From Parcubacteria group bacterium RIFCSPLOWO2_01_FULL_48_18 (GTDB lineage Bacteria; Patescibacteriota; Minisyncoccia; UBA6257; WO2-01-48-18): a DNA stretch of 35,084 nt. Positions within the stretch are counted from its first letter, which is position 1; the number at the start of each line of letters is the position of its first letter. The notes under the pieces were generated by a model. That model did no database searches, was not told the DNA's origin, and saw only the letters and a list, made by a program, of their open reading frames with translations. Shown here piece by piece: positions 15,086 to 22,851 of the stretch. Where the stretch lies: positions 1-35,084 of the forward strand of contig MHXH01000023.1 of NCBI GenBank assembly GCA_001824435.1, written 5' to 3'. A program made the position numbers and the translations under genes.

Positions 15086-16960
15086 CTACTGCCCCCCTTG
15101 TTCTTGCGGCCCGCCGGATTCCTGTTGTCCTTCCTGTCCAGGTGGCCCCTGCCGGTACATCGACGCGCCTATTTTTTGAAGTTCTTGAGAAAGTTCTTCG
15201 TGCGCCCGCTTGATCGAATCGGCATCGCTAGAGTCTTTAAACTTCTTGAGCGCATCTGCTTTTTCCTCAAGCGCCTTTTTATTTTCTGCGGGCATCTTCT
15301 CTCCGGCCTCGCGGATCGTTTTTTCGGTCAGATACACCAGATTCTCTGCATTGTTACGCGCTTCTGCCAATTCTTTTCTCTTTCGATCTTCTTCAGCGTG
15401 AACCGCCGCCTCCTGCTTGAGCCGCTCGATTTCATCTTTTGAAAGCGCGGTCGTGGCTTCTATTTTAATTGACTGATGCTTTCCGGTTGCTTTGTCTTTG
15501 GCCGACACAGACAAAATGCCGTTTGCGTCAATATCAAACGTCACCTCCACTTGAGGGATGCCGCGTGGCGAAGGAGGGATGCCGTCCAAAATAAACCGCG
15601 CGAGCGTCTTATTGTCCACAGCCATTTCCCGCTCTCCTTGCAATACGTGGATCTCTACCGATGTTTGGCTGTCCGCAGCGGTTGAAAATATCTGGCTTTT
15701 TGCCGTCGGAATGGTCGTATTTTTTTCGATCAATTTCGTGAATACGCCGCCGAGCGTTTCAATACCGAGAGAAAGCGGCGTGACATCCAGCAAAAGCACA
15801 TCCTTGACGTCTCCCTGAAGAATTCCTGCCTGGATTGCGGCGCCTACTGCCACCACTTCATCCGGGTTTATGTCTTTATGCGGTTCTTTGCCGAAAAGAT
15901 CCTGCACCGCCGCCTGTATTGCCGGCATTCGGGTCTGACCGCCAACGAGAATAACTTCGTTGAAATCCTTCAGCGCAAGCCCCGATTCTTTCACCACTTG
16001 TTTTACCAACTCAATTGAGCGTTTTATATAATCATCGACAAGCGACTCCAATTTAGCCCGCGTCAACTTCAAGACGAAGTGCTTCGGGCCGGATGCATCC
16101 GAGGTAATATAAGGAAGGTTGATCTCGCTTTCAAGAGTGGTGGACAACTCATGTTTCGCTTTTTCCGCCGCCTCTTTAATTCTCTGCACCGCAAGCGGAT
16201 CCTTTGTTAAATCGATACCCTCTTGTTTTCTAAACTCGGCAACCAAGTGCTCGATGATTCGCTTGTCAAGATCATCTCCGCCGAGATGCGTATCGCCGCC
16301 GGTGGATTTCACCTCAATCGTATCATCGCCGATTTCAAGCACCGAGATATCGAACGTGCCTCCGCCAAAATCGTATACCACGATTTTTTCATTGCCCTTT
16401 TTGTTGAGACCGTACGCCAATGCGGCTGCCGTCGGCTCGTTGATGATCCGCCGCACGTTGAAACCGGCGATCTCTCCGGCATTTTTAGTCGCTTGCCGCT
16501 GGCTATCATCAAAGTAGGCGGGCACCGTGATGATTGCCTCGGTTATTTTTTCTCCCAATTTCGTTTCTGCGTCGGCCTTGAGTTTCGCCAACACCATTGC
16601 CGAAATTTCTTCCGGCTTGTACCAGCCGCCAACCGGCGGATCTCCCATCTTCAGCTCAACGCCACTGGCGCTTGAACGCTGAAGATCATAGGATAGCCAC
16701 GTTTTATCCCGCTGCACTTCAGAATCTTCAAACTTCCGACCGATCAGCCGTTTCACCGAATACAGGGTATTTTTGGGGTTGGTAACCGACTGCCTCTTAG
16801 CCAATGTTCCCACGAGCCGCTCGTTGTTTCTGGAAAGCGAAACCACCGAAGGGGTCGTACGATTACCTTCGGCGTTTTCAATAATCCTCGGCTGACCAGC
16901 TTCCACAATGGCCATCGCCGAGTTGGTTGTACCTAAATCGATACCGAGTATTTTAGACAT
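15086..16960 (-). CDS. dnaK: Chaperone DnaK (Hsp70)
   Basis: DnaK is the ATP-driven Hsp70 that folds nascent and stress-damaged proteins with GrpE and DnaJ. The 624-residue protein has [15 protein letters not shown] (residues 5-19), [31 protein letters not shown], the hinge [23 protein letters not shown], and a substrate-binding domain with a helical lid. The tail is glycine- and glutamine-rich ([13 protein letters not shown]) and lacks the common EEVxDK end. It is third in hrcA-grpE-dnaK; dnaJ is not in the window. The ATG is directly preceded by the hairpin element shared with ssb, without a Shine-Dalgarno site. Confidence 0.98.
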   Translation of the reverse strand: MSKILGIDLGTTNSAMAIVEAGQPRIIENAEGNRTTPSVVSLSRNNERLVGTLAKRQSVTNPKNTLYSVKRLIGRKFEDSEVQRDKTWLSYDLQRSSASGVELKMGDPPVGGWYKPEEISAMVLAKLKADAETKLGEKITEAIITVPAYFDDSQRQATKNAGEIAGFNVRRIINEPTAAALAYGLNKKGNEKIVVYDFGGGTFDISVLEIGDDTIEVKSTGGDTHLGGDDLDKRIIEHLVAEFRKQEGIDLTKDPLAVQRIKEAAEKAKHELSTTLESEINLPYITSDASGPKHFVLKLTRAKLESLVDDYIKRSIELVKQVVKESGLALKDFNEVILVGGQTRMPAIQAAVQDLFGKEPHKDINPDEVVAVGAAIQAGILQGDVKDVLLLDVTPLSLGIETLGGVFTKLIEKNTTIPTAKSQIFSTAADSQTSVEIHVLQGEREMAVDNKTLARFILDGIPPSPRGIPQVEVTFDIDANGILSVSAKDKATGKHQSIKIEATTALSKDEIERLKQEAAVHAEEDRKRKELAEARNNAENLVYLTEKTIREAGEKMPAENKKALEEKADALKKFKDSSDADSIKRAHEELSQELQKIGASMYRQGPPGQEGQQESGGPQEQGGQ

Positions 16961-17044
16961 TTTTAGCTTGTAGCTTTTAGCTTGTAGCTTGTAGCTGGTT
17001 AGAATATCCTAAAAAGCTAAAAAGCTACCAGTTAATAAGCTCGA
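16961..17044 (-). repeat. Intercistronic hairpin element, copy 2 (grpE/dnaK gap)
   Basis: The element fills the whole gap between the grpE stop and the dnaK ATG. The last 29 bases before the ATG (two CTACAAGCTAAAA-type units) are identical to those before ssb (4046-4126), and the first 40 or so differ at only a few positions. The apical segment differs (TTAGGATATTCTAA here, AGAAATAGTTTCT there), but both are self-complementary, which suggests a conserved fold. One extra CTACAAG unit makes this copy longer by three bases overall after small gaps. Confidence 0.85.
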
Positions 17045-17584
17045 TTACTTTACTATCTTCACTCTCGCCGGCCTGATCACTTTACCGTGAAGCATATAGC
17101 CGGCCTCAATTACTTCAATAATGGTCTGGGGTGGCTTGTCCGATTCAACCTCTCCAACCGCCTCATGAAAGGCCGGATCAAAAACGTCTGTTCCGACGTT
17201 CAGCGTGATTTCCTCAAGCCCTTGCGCCTTCAACGCATGTTCAAACTGGGACTTCATGATGTAAACGCCTTTCTGCGCCGGATTCTTCTCGTCCAAAGAC
17301 GCAAGCGCGAGTTCGAAACTATCAAGCACCGCAAGCAACTCCCGTACCAGCGCCTCGTTTGCAAACTTCGCAAATTCTTGAAAGCGCCTTGTTTCATCCT
17401 TCTTGTAATTGATAAAATCCGCCTGCGCGCGCTTCCAGCCGTTCAAATACTCTTCTGCTTGTTTTTTGCATTTTGCCAGTTCGTCCTCCGGCGGCGATTC
17501 TTTCGCCGGCGGCTCCGATGATACCGACTGGTCCTGCGGTTGCTGCACTTGATGATCGTTTTTTAAATTGGAATCGTCGCTCAT
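17045..17584 (-). CDS. grpE: Nucleotide exchange factor GrpE
   Basis: GrpE releases ADP from DnaK. The 179-residue protein has a disordered polar N-terminus and a long helix (EDELAKCKKQAEEYLNGWKRAQADFINYKKDETRR). The GrpE signature follows (FEHALKAQGLEEI, then DVFDPAFHEAVGEVESDKPPQTIIEVIEAGYMLHGKVIRPARVKI). Size is normal. It lies 20 bases after hrcA on the same strand, with no Shine-Dalgarno site, and is followed by the hairpin element before dnaK. Confidence 0.97.
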   Translation of the reverse strand: MSDDSNLKNDHQVQQPQDQSVSSEPPAKESPPEDELAKCKKQAEEYLNGWKRAQADFINYKKDETRRFQEFAKFANEALVRELLAVLDSFELALASLDEKNPAQKGVYIMKSQFEHALKAQGLEEITLNVGTDVFDPAFHEAVGEVESDKPPQTIIEVIEAGYMLHGKVIRPARVKIVK

Positions 17585-17604
17585 GTATCAAGTCTTTTAA
17601 AAAT

Positions 17605-18327
17605 TTATCTACGGGATCGCCGTTCCTGTAATTTATTTTTCACGGTTTTCATTACTGCAAGGTTCCTTCTATAATTCATCCTTTTGGGTCCGATGACAAC
17701 CATCATTAGTTCCTCGTCGCTCGGAAGACGATAGTGTTCCGCAATGAACGAAAGCTGAGTGCTTGTGGTGAGCGGACTTTCGCTCCCGATAAACACCTGT
17801 GGAAGATCTTCTTCCCTAAATCGCCGGACAAAATCCGCGAGTCGCTCATCCAATTTTTCAAAATCGTCAACGACTTTTATTGTTTCGGCCCGGTCTTCTG
17901 TTTCAACGCGCCGCAAGAGAAAACGTAAACCGCGCTTACATATGATTGCACCCTCTGGTTCGTATCCCACGCTTAACGTTTCTAGGCGATCCGAAAAGAA
18001 TTTTACCGCGGCATCCAAAGAATTCCAAATACTTCCTTCCAAAAAAGAGTCCGCGTACCGAGTTTCTCGTTCAATCGTTCGGGAAGGTTCGACAATCAAA
18101 GCATCAACGAAAAATCGCAGCCCTTTATCCGTTGGAATGCGGCCGCCCGAAGTATGCGGCTGCTCCAAATAGCCTTGATCCATCAAGTCGTGCAGCTCAG
18201 AACGAATGAGCGCCGGGCTAATGCCAAAATCGAAATTCTCGTAGAGAAGACGCGAGCTCACGGCATCGCCGATTTTAATATATTCTTCCACAACCGTATT
18301 AAGTATGTGCTGCTGGCGGGATCTCAT
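17605..18327 (-). CDS. hrcA: Heat-inducible transcription repressor HrcA (short form)
   Basis: HrcA binds CIRCE operators and represses chaperone genes until heat or GroEL loss releases it. The N-terminal winged helix is clear: RQQHILNTVVEEYIKIGDAVSSRLL, then SPALIRSELHDLMDQGYLEQPHTSGGRIPTDKGLRFFVDAL. The C-terminal part keeps VFIGSESPLTTSTQLSFIAEHYRLPSDEELMMVVIGPKRMNYRRNLAVM. At 240 residues it is about 100 shorter than typical HrcA, with the middle dimerisation insert reduced. It is first in hrcA-grpE-dnaK, and a CIRCE element lies in its own promoter, so it is autoregulated. Confidence 0.93.
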   Translation of the reverse strand: MRSRQQHILNTVVEEYIKIGDAVSSRLLYENFDFGISPALIRSELHDLMDQGYLEQPHTSGGRIPTDKGLRFFVDALIVEPSRTIERETRYADSFLEGSIWNSLDAAVKFFSDRLETLSVGYEPEGAIICKRGLRFLLRRVETEDRAETIKVVDDFEKLDERLADFVRRFREEDLPQVFIGSESPLTTSTQLSFIAEHYRLPSDEELMMVVIGPKRMNYRRNLAVMKTVKNKLQERRSRR

Positions 18328-18357
18328 GCCTTACATTGTATGATTAATCTATCACTC

Positions 18358-18396
18358 ATTATACTCAAGGTAGCACTCTCATGTCAAGAGTGCCAA
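18358..18396 (-). promoter_or_regulatory. hrcA operon promoter with CIRCE operator
   Basis: On the minus strand the operator reads TTGGCACTC, nine bases, then GAGTGCTAC (18396-18370), against the CIRCE consensus TTAGCACTC-N9-GAGTGCTAA. The -35 TTGACA (18387-18382) lies inside the nine-base spacer. The -10 TATAAT (18363-18358) follows after 18 bases. HrcA bound here would block RNA polymerase. Confidence 0.92.
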
Positions 18397-18406
18397 TTCT
18401 TCGCCC

Positions 18407-18436
18407 TTGACACGAAGTGTCGCTTGGCGCTATAAT
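18407..18436 (+). promoter_or_regulatory. Divergent promoter of the M48 peptidase unit
   Basis: TTGACA (18407-18412), 18 bases, then TATAAT (18431-18436), both consensus. A palindrome GACACGAAGTGTC (18409-18421) overlaps the -35 box and may be an operator. The CIRCE element ends only ten bases upstream, so HrcA could affect this promoter too. Confidence 0.85.
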
Positions 18437-18442
18437 TAGCAT

Positions 18443-18590
18443 AGAAACTTGAAATCCCTCGCGGGAAAGAAAAGGGCAAAGCTCGTACGCGAGCCGTTCG
18501 ACTCTATTCCTACGCAAGTATATGGGCGCAAACGTCCGTATTTCGCGTTGGAAACGAGCGGTTGGCGCATCAGCTTTGCTTTTTTGTTAA
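18443..18590 (+). ncRNA. Long structured leader or small RNA upstream of the M48 peptidase
   Basis: From the predicted start near 18443 to the ATG at 18614 there are about 170 untranslated bases. GCAAAGCT (18476-18483) pairs perfectly with AGCTTTGC (18572-18579), followed by six T (18580-18585). Inside, ATATGGGCG (18520-18528) pairs with CGTCCGTAT (18533-18541) around CAAA, and ACGC (18512-18515) pairs with GCGT (18545-18548). The outer stem plus U-run resembles a terminator closing a multi-stem domain, as in attenuators and riboswitches, or the end of an independent RNA of about 140 bases. I match it to no known family. Confidence 0.55.
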
Positions 18591-18613
18591 CCATAAAACA
18601 GGGAGCGCAAGCC

Positions 18614-19552
18614 ATGCCTAAACTATTACGCTTTGCCCTCCTTTTCCTTGGGGGCATACCTTGCTACGCAACAGAACGGCCACAGGAACATCCGACAGCA
18701 AGAGCAACCGACCGGTCCGCAATCATATCACAAGACACGTCCGCTGTTGCAAATGCGATTGCGCTTGTTGACGCCTTCCTTCAAAAACGCATACCAGAAT
18801 ACAACCTCACGCCGGGAACATGGAAGACGGTCATTGGTGCGGGCGATAGCATTTACGCGCTTAACGCGCTTGATGACCGCGAAGAAGTACGGCTTATTGT
18901 CGTCGCAGGCGCAGGATTTCTCAGAACGGCGGCTGCCGCCAACGAATCAATCGAACCGGTCATCGTTACGCTCCAAAACACGCTTGCTCTCCTCGGCAAC
19001 ATCCTACGTCAAGTGACTGAAGCAAATGACATAGATCTCGAACAATGGAGCATTGTCTTGGATACCAATGACGATATGAGCATATCCGACATTATCGGCA
19101 ATGTTTCCGAACCTTCCCATAATATGCTATTTGCGGGGTCAAAATTTCTCATAGAGGCTGAAAATGAAGCCGCTATCGCTGCGGTCATGGCTCATGAAAT
19201 GGGACATCAACAGCTCAATCATGAACTGAACGCTGATACGCCGTTCATTAACGAACTGCTCATACAAGTTGAGGCCGACTCGGTTGCTTTAGTCCTCGTC
19301 TCCCAAACGGGGTATAACCCGCAAAGCCTGGAACGCTACTTCGCGCAACGAGAAGAAATCGCCGCCAGAAGTCTTAAAAACGCTAATAAGGGTGCGGGCG
19401 GCATATTGATAGGATGGAAATTCCGCCTCCAAAAATTACGAGAATTCATCACGGAAGGAAGATTGAAAAACGGAAAAAACTATATTGTCACCAACAAAAA
19501 AGACTTCCGCCTCTGGCAGCAAGCTCTTCGCAATGATTCCACGCCCCATTAA
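18614..19552 (+). CDS. Secreted M48-family zinc metallopeptidase
   Basis: M48 peptidases (HtpX, BepA, Oma1) degrade misfolded membrane or envelope proteins. The 312-residue protein has an N-terminal signal or anchor (MPKLLRFALLFLGGIPCYA). It has the zinc motif HEMGH (residues 194-198) after EAENEAAIAAVMA, and the third ligand Glu220 in EADSVALVLVSQTGYNP, as in M48. It lacks the four transmembrane helices of HtpX and is closer to periplasmic forms. The start at 18614 is set by GGGAG upstream and by the signal peptide; the frame is open to TTG 18449, but that part is the structured leader. The shared region with hrcA suggests a heat-stress link. Confidence 0.88.
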   Translation: MPKLLRFALLFLGGIPCYATERPQEHPTARATDRSAIISQDTSAVANAIALVDAFLQKRIPEYNLTPGTWKTVIGAGDSIYALNALDDREEVRLIVVAGAGFLRTAAAANESIEPVIVTLQNTLALLGNILRQVTEANDIDLEQWSIVLDTNDDMSISDIIGNVSEPSHNMLFAGSKFLIEAENEAAIAAVMAHEMGHQQLNHELNADTPFINELLIQVEADSVALVLVSQTGYNPQSLERYFAQREEIAARSLKNANKGAGGILIGWKFRLQKLREFITEGRLKNGKNYIVTNKKDFRLWQQALRNDSTPH

Positions 19553-19560
19553 CCTCGAAT

Positions 19561-19590
19561 GCCGGTGCCCCGTGCGCCGGCTTTTGTTTT
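19561..19590 (+). terminator. Terminator of the M48 peptidase gene
   Basis: GCCGG (19561-19565) pairs with CCGGC (19577-19581) with further GC pairing inside, followed by TTTTGTTTT. It lies eight bases after the stop codon. Confidence 0.85.
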
Positions 19591-19653
19591 ATTGTTTCTC
19601 TGCGAGAATACCTCGCCGCTCTGCGGCGAGGATGAATCGCAGCAAGAAACAAT
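19591..19653. repeat. Nested palindromic element N, copy 1
   Basis: An outer stem (ATTGTTTCTCTGCGA with TCGCAGCAAGAAACAAT) encloses an inner GC-rich palindrome CCTCGCCGC/GCGGCGAGG (19611-19631). In reverse complement it reads CATCC, stem, loop, stem, GGTATTC. The same layout is seen at 26085-26153, with different but self-paired stem sequences. Related forms are at 25911-25957 and inside the pilin gene. The rest of the 19553-19775 gap is GC-rich repeat (GGCCTGA, TTCAGGGC units) with no gene. Confidence 0.8.
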
Positions 19654-19775
19654 AAACCCCGTTCAGGGCCTGAAAGCCCTTCAGGGCCGAAGGCCTGAGC
19701 GACGAACGAAGCGAAGAGTCGAAGGATTGCCTTCGTAGATACACAACGTCCGGGTTTATGATATACTCAATATAC

Positions 19776-20060
19776 ATGGCAAGTCTTAAAGAACAATTCA
19801 AAAGAGTTAACTGGTTTTCGGTTTTGATCTCGCTTCTTATTGGATATACCGTCATCGGCGGGACCTTAATATCTTTTTATTTCAACACAATTGCGCAGAT
19901 GCAGAGCCTAAAAGAACAACTTGACCACGTACGGGCATACATCAACAGGCTGGAAAAGTTACAAATTATTTCAGAACAACTGAAACTCCTCGATCAAAAC
20001 GAGGAAACGAGCCCCATGGAAGAATCAGGCAATCTCCCAACAAAAAATCTTACTCAATAA
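19776..20060 (+). CDS. Small membrane-anchored coiled-coil protein
   Basis: The 94-residue protein begins MASLKEQFKRVNWFSVLISL. It has one transmembrane helix (about residues 13-37, WFSVLISLLIGYTVIGGTLISFYF). A coiled coil follows (MQSLKEQLDHVRAYINRLEKLQIISEQLKLL), then a polar tail. The ATG at 19776 is preferred over an in-frame ATG at 19758 because it directly precedes the basic segment of the anchor. It ends 14 bases before the pilin-like gene on the same strand. That makes a role in pilus assembly conceivable, but it is not a recognised pilus protein. Confidence 0.7.
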   Translation: MASLKEQFKRVNWFSVLISLLIGYTVIGGTLISFYFNTIAQMQSLKEQLDHVRAYINRLEKLQIISEQLKLLDQNEETSPMEESGNLPTKNLTQ

Positions 20061-20074
20061 TCCGTAATCCCTCA

Positions 20075-20866
20075 ATGGAATCAAAACGAAACACGGAACA
20101 ATCTTTCTGTCCTCCCTCCGAAACAACCCAAGCACGACTTTATCCGCCTTCTCAGAAGACCGCGGGCGTAAGCCCGCGGCTGAATGCGAGCCAATCTTCT
20201 GCTTCGGCGGATTTCGCTCCGCCCTCAATTCGGAAAGGATACCGCGGGCATGAGCCCGCGGAGCTTTATAATCCTATACGGGGATTTACGTTATTAGAAT
20301 TACTCGTCGTCATCTCAATCCTTGCGCTCCTCGCAACGACGACAATTCTTGTCATAAACCCAGCGGAGTTGCTAAAACGCGCGCGGGATTCAGAGCGCAT
20401 AAGCGACCTATCGGTAATGCAAAGCGCGATACATTTCTACCTCGGAACGACAAAAACCATAGACCTCGACGGATCGACCGGCAACTGCGCCAACGAATGG
20501 TTTACCCACAAAAGCGGCACCGCGAATCCATTTCAAGGACCAACGACCATGGCGGCGACCACCTCTCGAACCATCGATGGCACCGGCTGGATTCCCATCG
20601 ATTTCTCTTTATCCTCTGCGGGAACTCCATTAACTATCCTGCCAATTGATCCTCAATCCGACGGCACAACCTACTATTATGCGTACGGCTGCGACAACAG
20701 CTCAAGCACATATGAGCTCAATGCAAATTTTGAAAGCGAAGGATACTCGTGTGGCGGCAATACCGACGCAGAAAGCTCTGATGGCGGCGATCGGCCGCCT
20801 GGAGGCGCCGGCTGCACCGAGCCGACACGCTATGAAGTAGGAACCGAGCCGGGGCTCGACATGTAA
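20075..20866 (+). CDS. Type IV pilin-like protein with a long repeat-derived leader
   Basis: GFTLLELLVVISILALLATTTILVINP (about residues 70-96) is a class III prepilin signal: cleavage after Gly and methylation of Phe, with Glu at +5. It is followed by KRARDSERISDLSVMQSAIHFYL, the usual pilin helix. The mature part of about 190 residues includes several cysteines. The leader is odd. A normal one has 5-25 residues, whereas here the only available ATG (20075) gives about 69 residues. Most are encoded by two palindromic repeat insertions (20141-20211 and 20242-20261). ATT or ATA starts nearer the signal are possible. A strong terminator follows. Confidence 0.85.
   Translation: MESKRNTEQSFCPPSETTQARLYPPSQKTAGVSPRLNASQSSASADFAPPSIRKGYRGHEPAELYNPIRGFTLLELLVVISILALLATTTILVINPAELLKRARDSERISDLSVMQSAIHFYLGTTKTIDLDGSTGNCANEWFTHKSGTANPFQGPTTMAATTSRTIDGTGWIPIDFSLSSAGTPLTILPIDPQSDGTTYYYAYGCDNSSSTYELNANFESEGYSCGGNTDAESSDGGDRPPGGAGCTEPTRYEVGTEPGLDM
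20141..20211. repeat. Nested palindromic element N inside the pilin leader
   Basis: The outer arms TCCGCC...AGAAGA and TCTTCT...GGCGGA enclose CCGCGGGCGTAAGCCCGCGG (20160-20179). It is in frame and encodes about 24 residues of the pilin leader. Confidence 0.75.
20242..20261. repeat. GC palindrome, second copy in the pilin leader
   Basis: CCGCGGGCATGAGCCCGCGG shares the stem with 20160-20179 but has loop ATGA instead of GTAA. Flanking AGGAT and ATCCT can pair outside it. In reverse complement it is followed by GGTATCC, close to the GGTATTC of the other N elements. Confidence 0.75.
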
Positions 20867-20899
20867 TGCTTTTTTCGTTGTAACGGAACGAATGGCTAC

Positions 20900-20937
20900 C
20901 GCGCAATCTTGCTAAACAAATTGCGCGATATTTTTTA
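20900..20937 (+). terminator. Terminator of the pilin-like gene
   Basis: CGCGCAAT (20900-20907) pairs with ATTGCGCG (20920-20927), followed by ATATTTTTT. Confidence 0.88.
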
Positions 20938-21012
20938 TATGATTTCGTTCCTCGTTGCACGTTCAAAAAAACACGCGTATCTTTAACTATAAGGTTTCGT
21001 TTTTTGTACAAA

Positions 21013-22509
21013 ATGATCAAGGTTTACAATACCCTCACCGATAAAAAAGAACCACTTCCAAAAACCGGAGTGCAAATCAATATGTTTGTCTGCGGGCCCA
21101 CGGTCTACGACTACTCTCACATAGGACATGCGCGAACGTATATTGCTTTTGACATCATCGCGCGCTATCTCAGAAGTCGCGGATTCAAACTTTTCTATCT
21201 TCAAAACATTACGGACGTCGACGACAAAATCATCGAACGCGCGCGCCGGGAACGTAAACACCCTCTCGTTTTTGCCCGAACATTTGAAAAAGCATATTAC
21301 AAAGACATGAAGCTCCTCGGCGTCCGCTCCGTTACTACCTATGCCCGCGCCTCCGACCACATTTCCCAGATCGTCACCCAAATACAAACGCTCGTCAAAA
21401 AAAGACACGCCTATCTCATCGAAGGCGGCGGGTACTACTTCGATCTGAAAACTTTTCCGGAGTATGGAAAGCTTTCGCGGCGGACAACCGAACAGGCCGA
21501 GGACGCCCTGACTAGAATCGACGAACACATCAAAAAAAGAAACAGGGGCGACTTTTGTCTCTGGAAATTTCCAGCCGTCCTAAAGAATCCCGACGCATAC
21601 GAACACGGAAGAAAAAAATCCGCCCAGAAAAAAGCGCTCGCGATCATTGACGGAGAACCGGCGTGGTGGACCCTACTCGGATGGGGCAGGCCCGGATGGC
21701 ATATTGAGGATACGGCCATAACCGAGAAATATTTCGGGCCGCAATACGATATTCACGGCGGCGGCGTAGACTTAAAGTTCCCTCACCATGAAGCAGAAAT
21801 CGCCCAGCAAGAATCTGCCTCCGGAAAAAAGCCCTTCGTCAAAATATGGATGCACACTGGCTTCCTTCTCGCGGGAGGAGAAAAAATGTCGAAGTCGCTC
21901 GGCAATTTCATCACGATCAAAGACTTCCTAAAACGGTTTCCTCCGCCTATCCTGCGATGTATGATCGCCTCGGTCCATTATCGCTCGCCGTTTGACTATT
22001 CGGGGGAAAGGGCAACGCAGGCAGAAGCCACCCTTGAACACATCAGAACATTTCTCGCACGCCTAAACTATATCGGCTCCGGCGCCAAACACTGGAAATT
22101 AGCAATTGGAAATTCTAGAAAAAGTATTCCACAGCTTATTAAGAAATACCGCCTTGAATTCTTCTCCGCAATGGACGATGATTTCAATACTCCGCTCGCG
22201 CTCGGTGCAATCTTCAATCTCATCAATCAAACCGAAACTGCTTTGCATGCGCTGAACAAAGCATCCGCGAAAAAAACATACGAGGCTGTGAATGAAATGC
22301 TTGAAGTTCTGGGAATAGCAATTACAATAGAAAGGATCCCAAGACGCATTATAAGCTTGGCGAAAAAAAGAGAAGAAAGAAGAAAAAACAGAGAGTGGTC
22401 GCAAGCTGACGACATCCGCAAGCGCATACAGGAACTCGGATACAACGTGGAAGATACAATGCGCGGCCCAATAGTTTTTAAAACAAGAGGGCTAGAATCT
22501 AGAATATAG
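21013..22509 (+). CDS. cysS: Cysteinyl-tRNA synthetase
   Basis: CysRS charges tRNA-Cys with cysteine. The 498-residue protein has FVCGPTVYDYSHIGHART (HIGH motif, residues 36-39), GWHIEDTAI, FPHHEAEIAQ, the KMSKS motif (290-294) and the C-terminal helical domain. In E. coli the catalytic zinc is held by Cys28, Cys209, His234 and Glu238. Here Cys27, His258 and Glu262 are kept, but the Cys209 position is Asp233 (HIED instead of HIEC). Residues 357-370 (AKHWKLAIGNSRKS) are encoded by an AT-rich dispersed-repeat-like sequence. The start ATG at 21013 is taken instead of TTG 21004. No Shine-Dalgarno site. Confidence 0.97.
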   Translation: MIKVYNTLTDKKEPLPKTGVQINMFVCGPTVYDYSHIGHARTYIAFDIIARYLRSRGFKLFYLQNITDVDDKIIERARRERKHPLVFARTFEKAYYKDMKLLGVRSVTTYARASDHISQIVTQIQTLVKKRHAYLIEGGGYYFDLKTFPEYGKLSRRTTEQAEDALTRIDEHIKKRNRGDFCLWKFPAVLKNPDAYEHGRKKSAQKKALAIIDGEPAWWTLLGWGRPGWHIEDTAITEKYFGPQYDIHGGGVDLKFPHHEAEIAQQESASGKKPFVKIWMHTGFLLAGGEKMSKSLGNFITIKDFLKRFPPPILRCMIASVHYRSPFDYSGERATQAEATLEHIRTFLARLNYIGSGAKHWKLAIGNSRKSIPQLIKKYRLEFFSAMDDDFNTPLALGAIFNLINQTETALHALNKASAKKTYEAVNEMLEVLGIAITIERIPRRIISLAKKREERRKNREWSQADDIRKRIQELGYNVEDTMRGPIVFKTRGLESRI

Positions 22510-22560
22510 GATTTAGGAAATCTATTTCCGTTCGCCAATCCCTCCTTCCCTAAATCCTAA

Positions 22561-22826
22561 AGACCTCTTGCGTAATAACTTTTCGTCGCGAAATTGCTTG
22601 CGTTTTGGCGAGCCCCGTACGAAAATTACCGAACCCGCACTAAACCAAAAAGCATTCTTTCGTATCCTCCGTGCCCTCTACAGAAATTTCTGTTAGTAAT
22701 TTTCTAACGGGGCGAGACAAGAAGCGACGACGAGGTTGTATACGGAGTTATACGCCAAGGAGGAGCGACGCAGTCGTAGCCAAACGCGAGCGATTGCAAC
22801 AGAAAAGGTTATTATGCAAGAGGTCT
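22561..22826. mobile_element. MITE with long inverted repeats and a TAA target duplication
   Basis: The 266-base element begins AGACCTCTTGCGTAATAAC and ends with the near-perfect reverse complement; imperfect complementarity continues for about 50 bases. TAA flanks it on both sides (22558-22560 and 22827-22829), as a 3-bp target duplication. It contains no transposase gene. A 3-bp TNA-type duplication is known for some IS5-family groups, so a relative of those may mobilise it. Its internal part (22733-22782) resembles sequence inside dapF at 35037-35084. It lies between cysS and dnaB and ends 25 bases before the dnaB TTG. Confidence 0.85.
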
Positions 22827-22851
22827 TAAGTTCTTAATTCTGAATTCTAAT

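Noticed and set aside
18449-18613. N-terminal extension of the M48 peptidase from TTG 18449
   Set aside because: It would precede a clear signal peptide with 55 unrelated residues, and the DNA forms an RNA-like structure.
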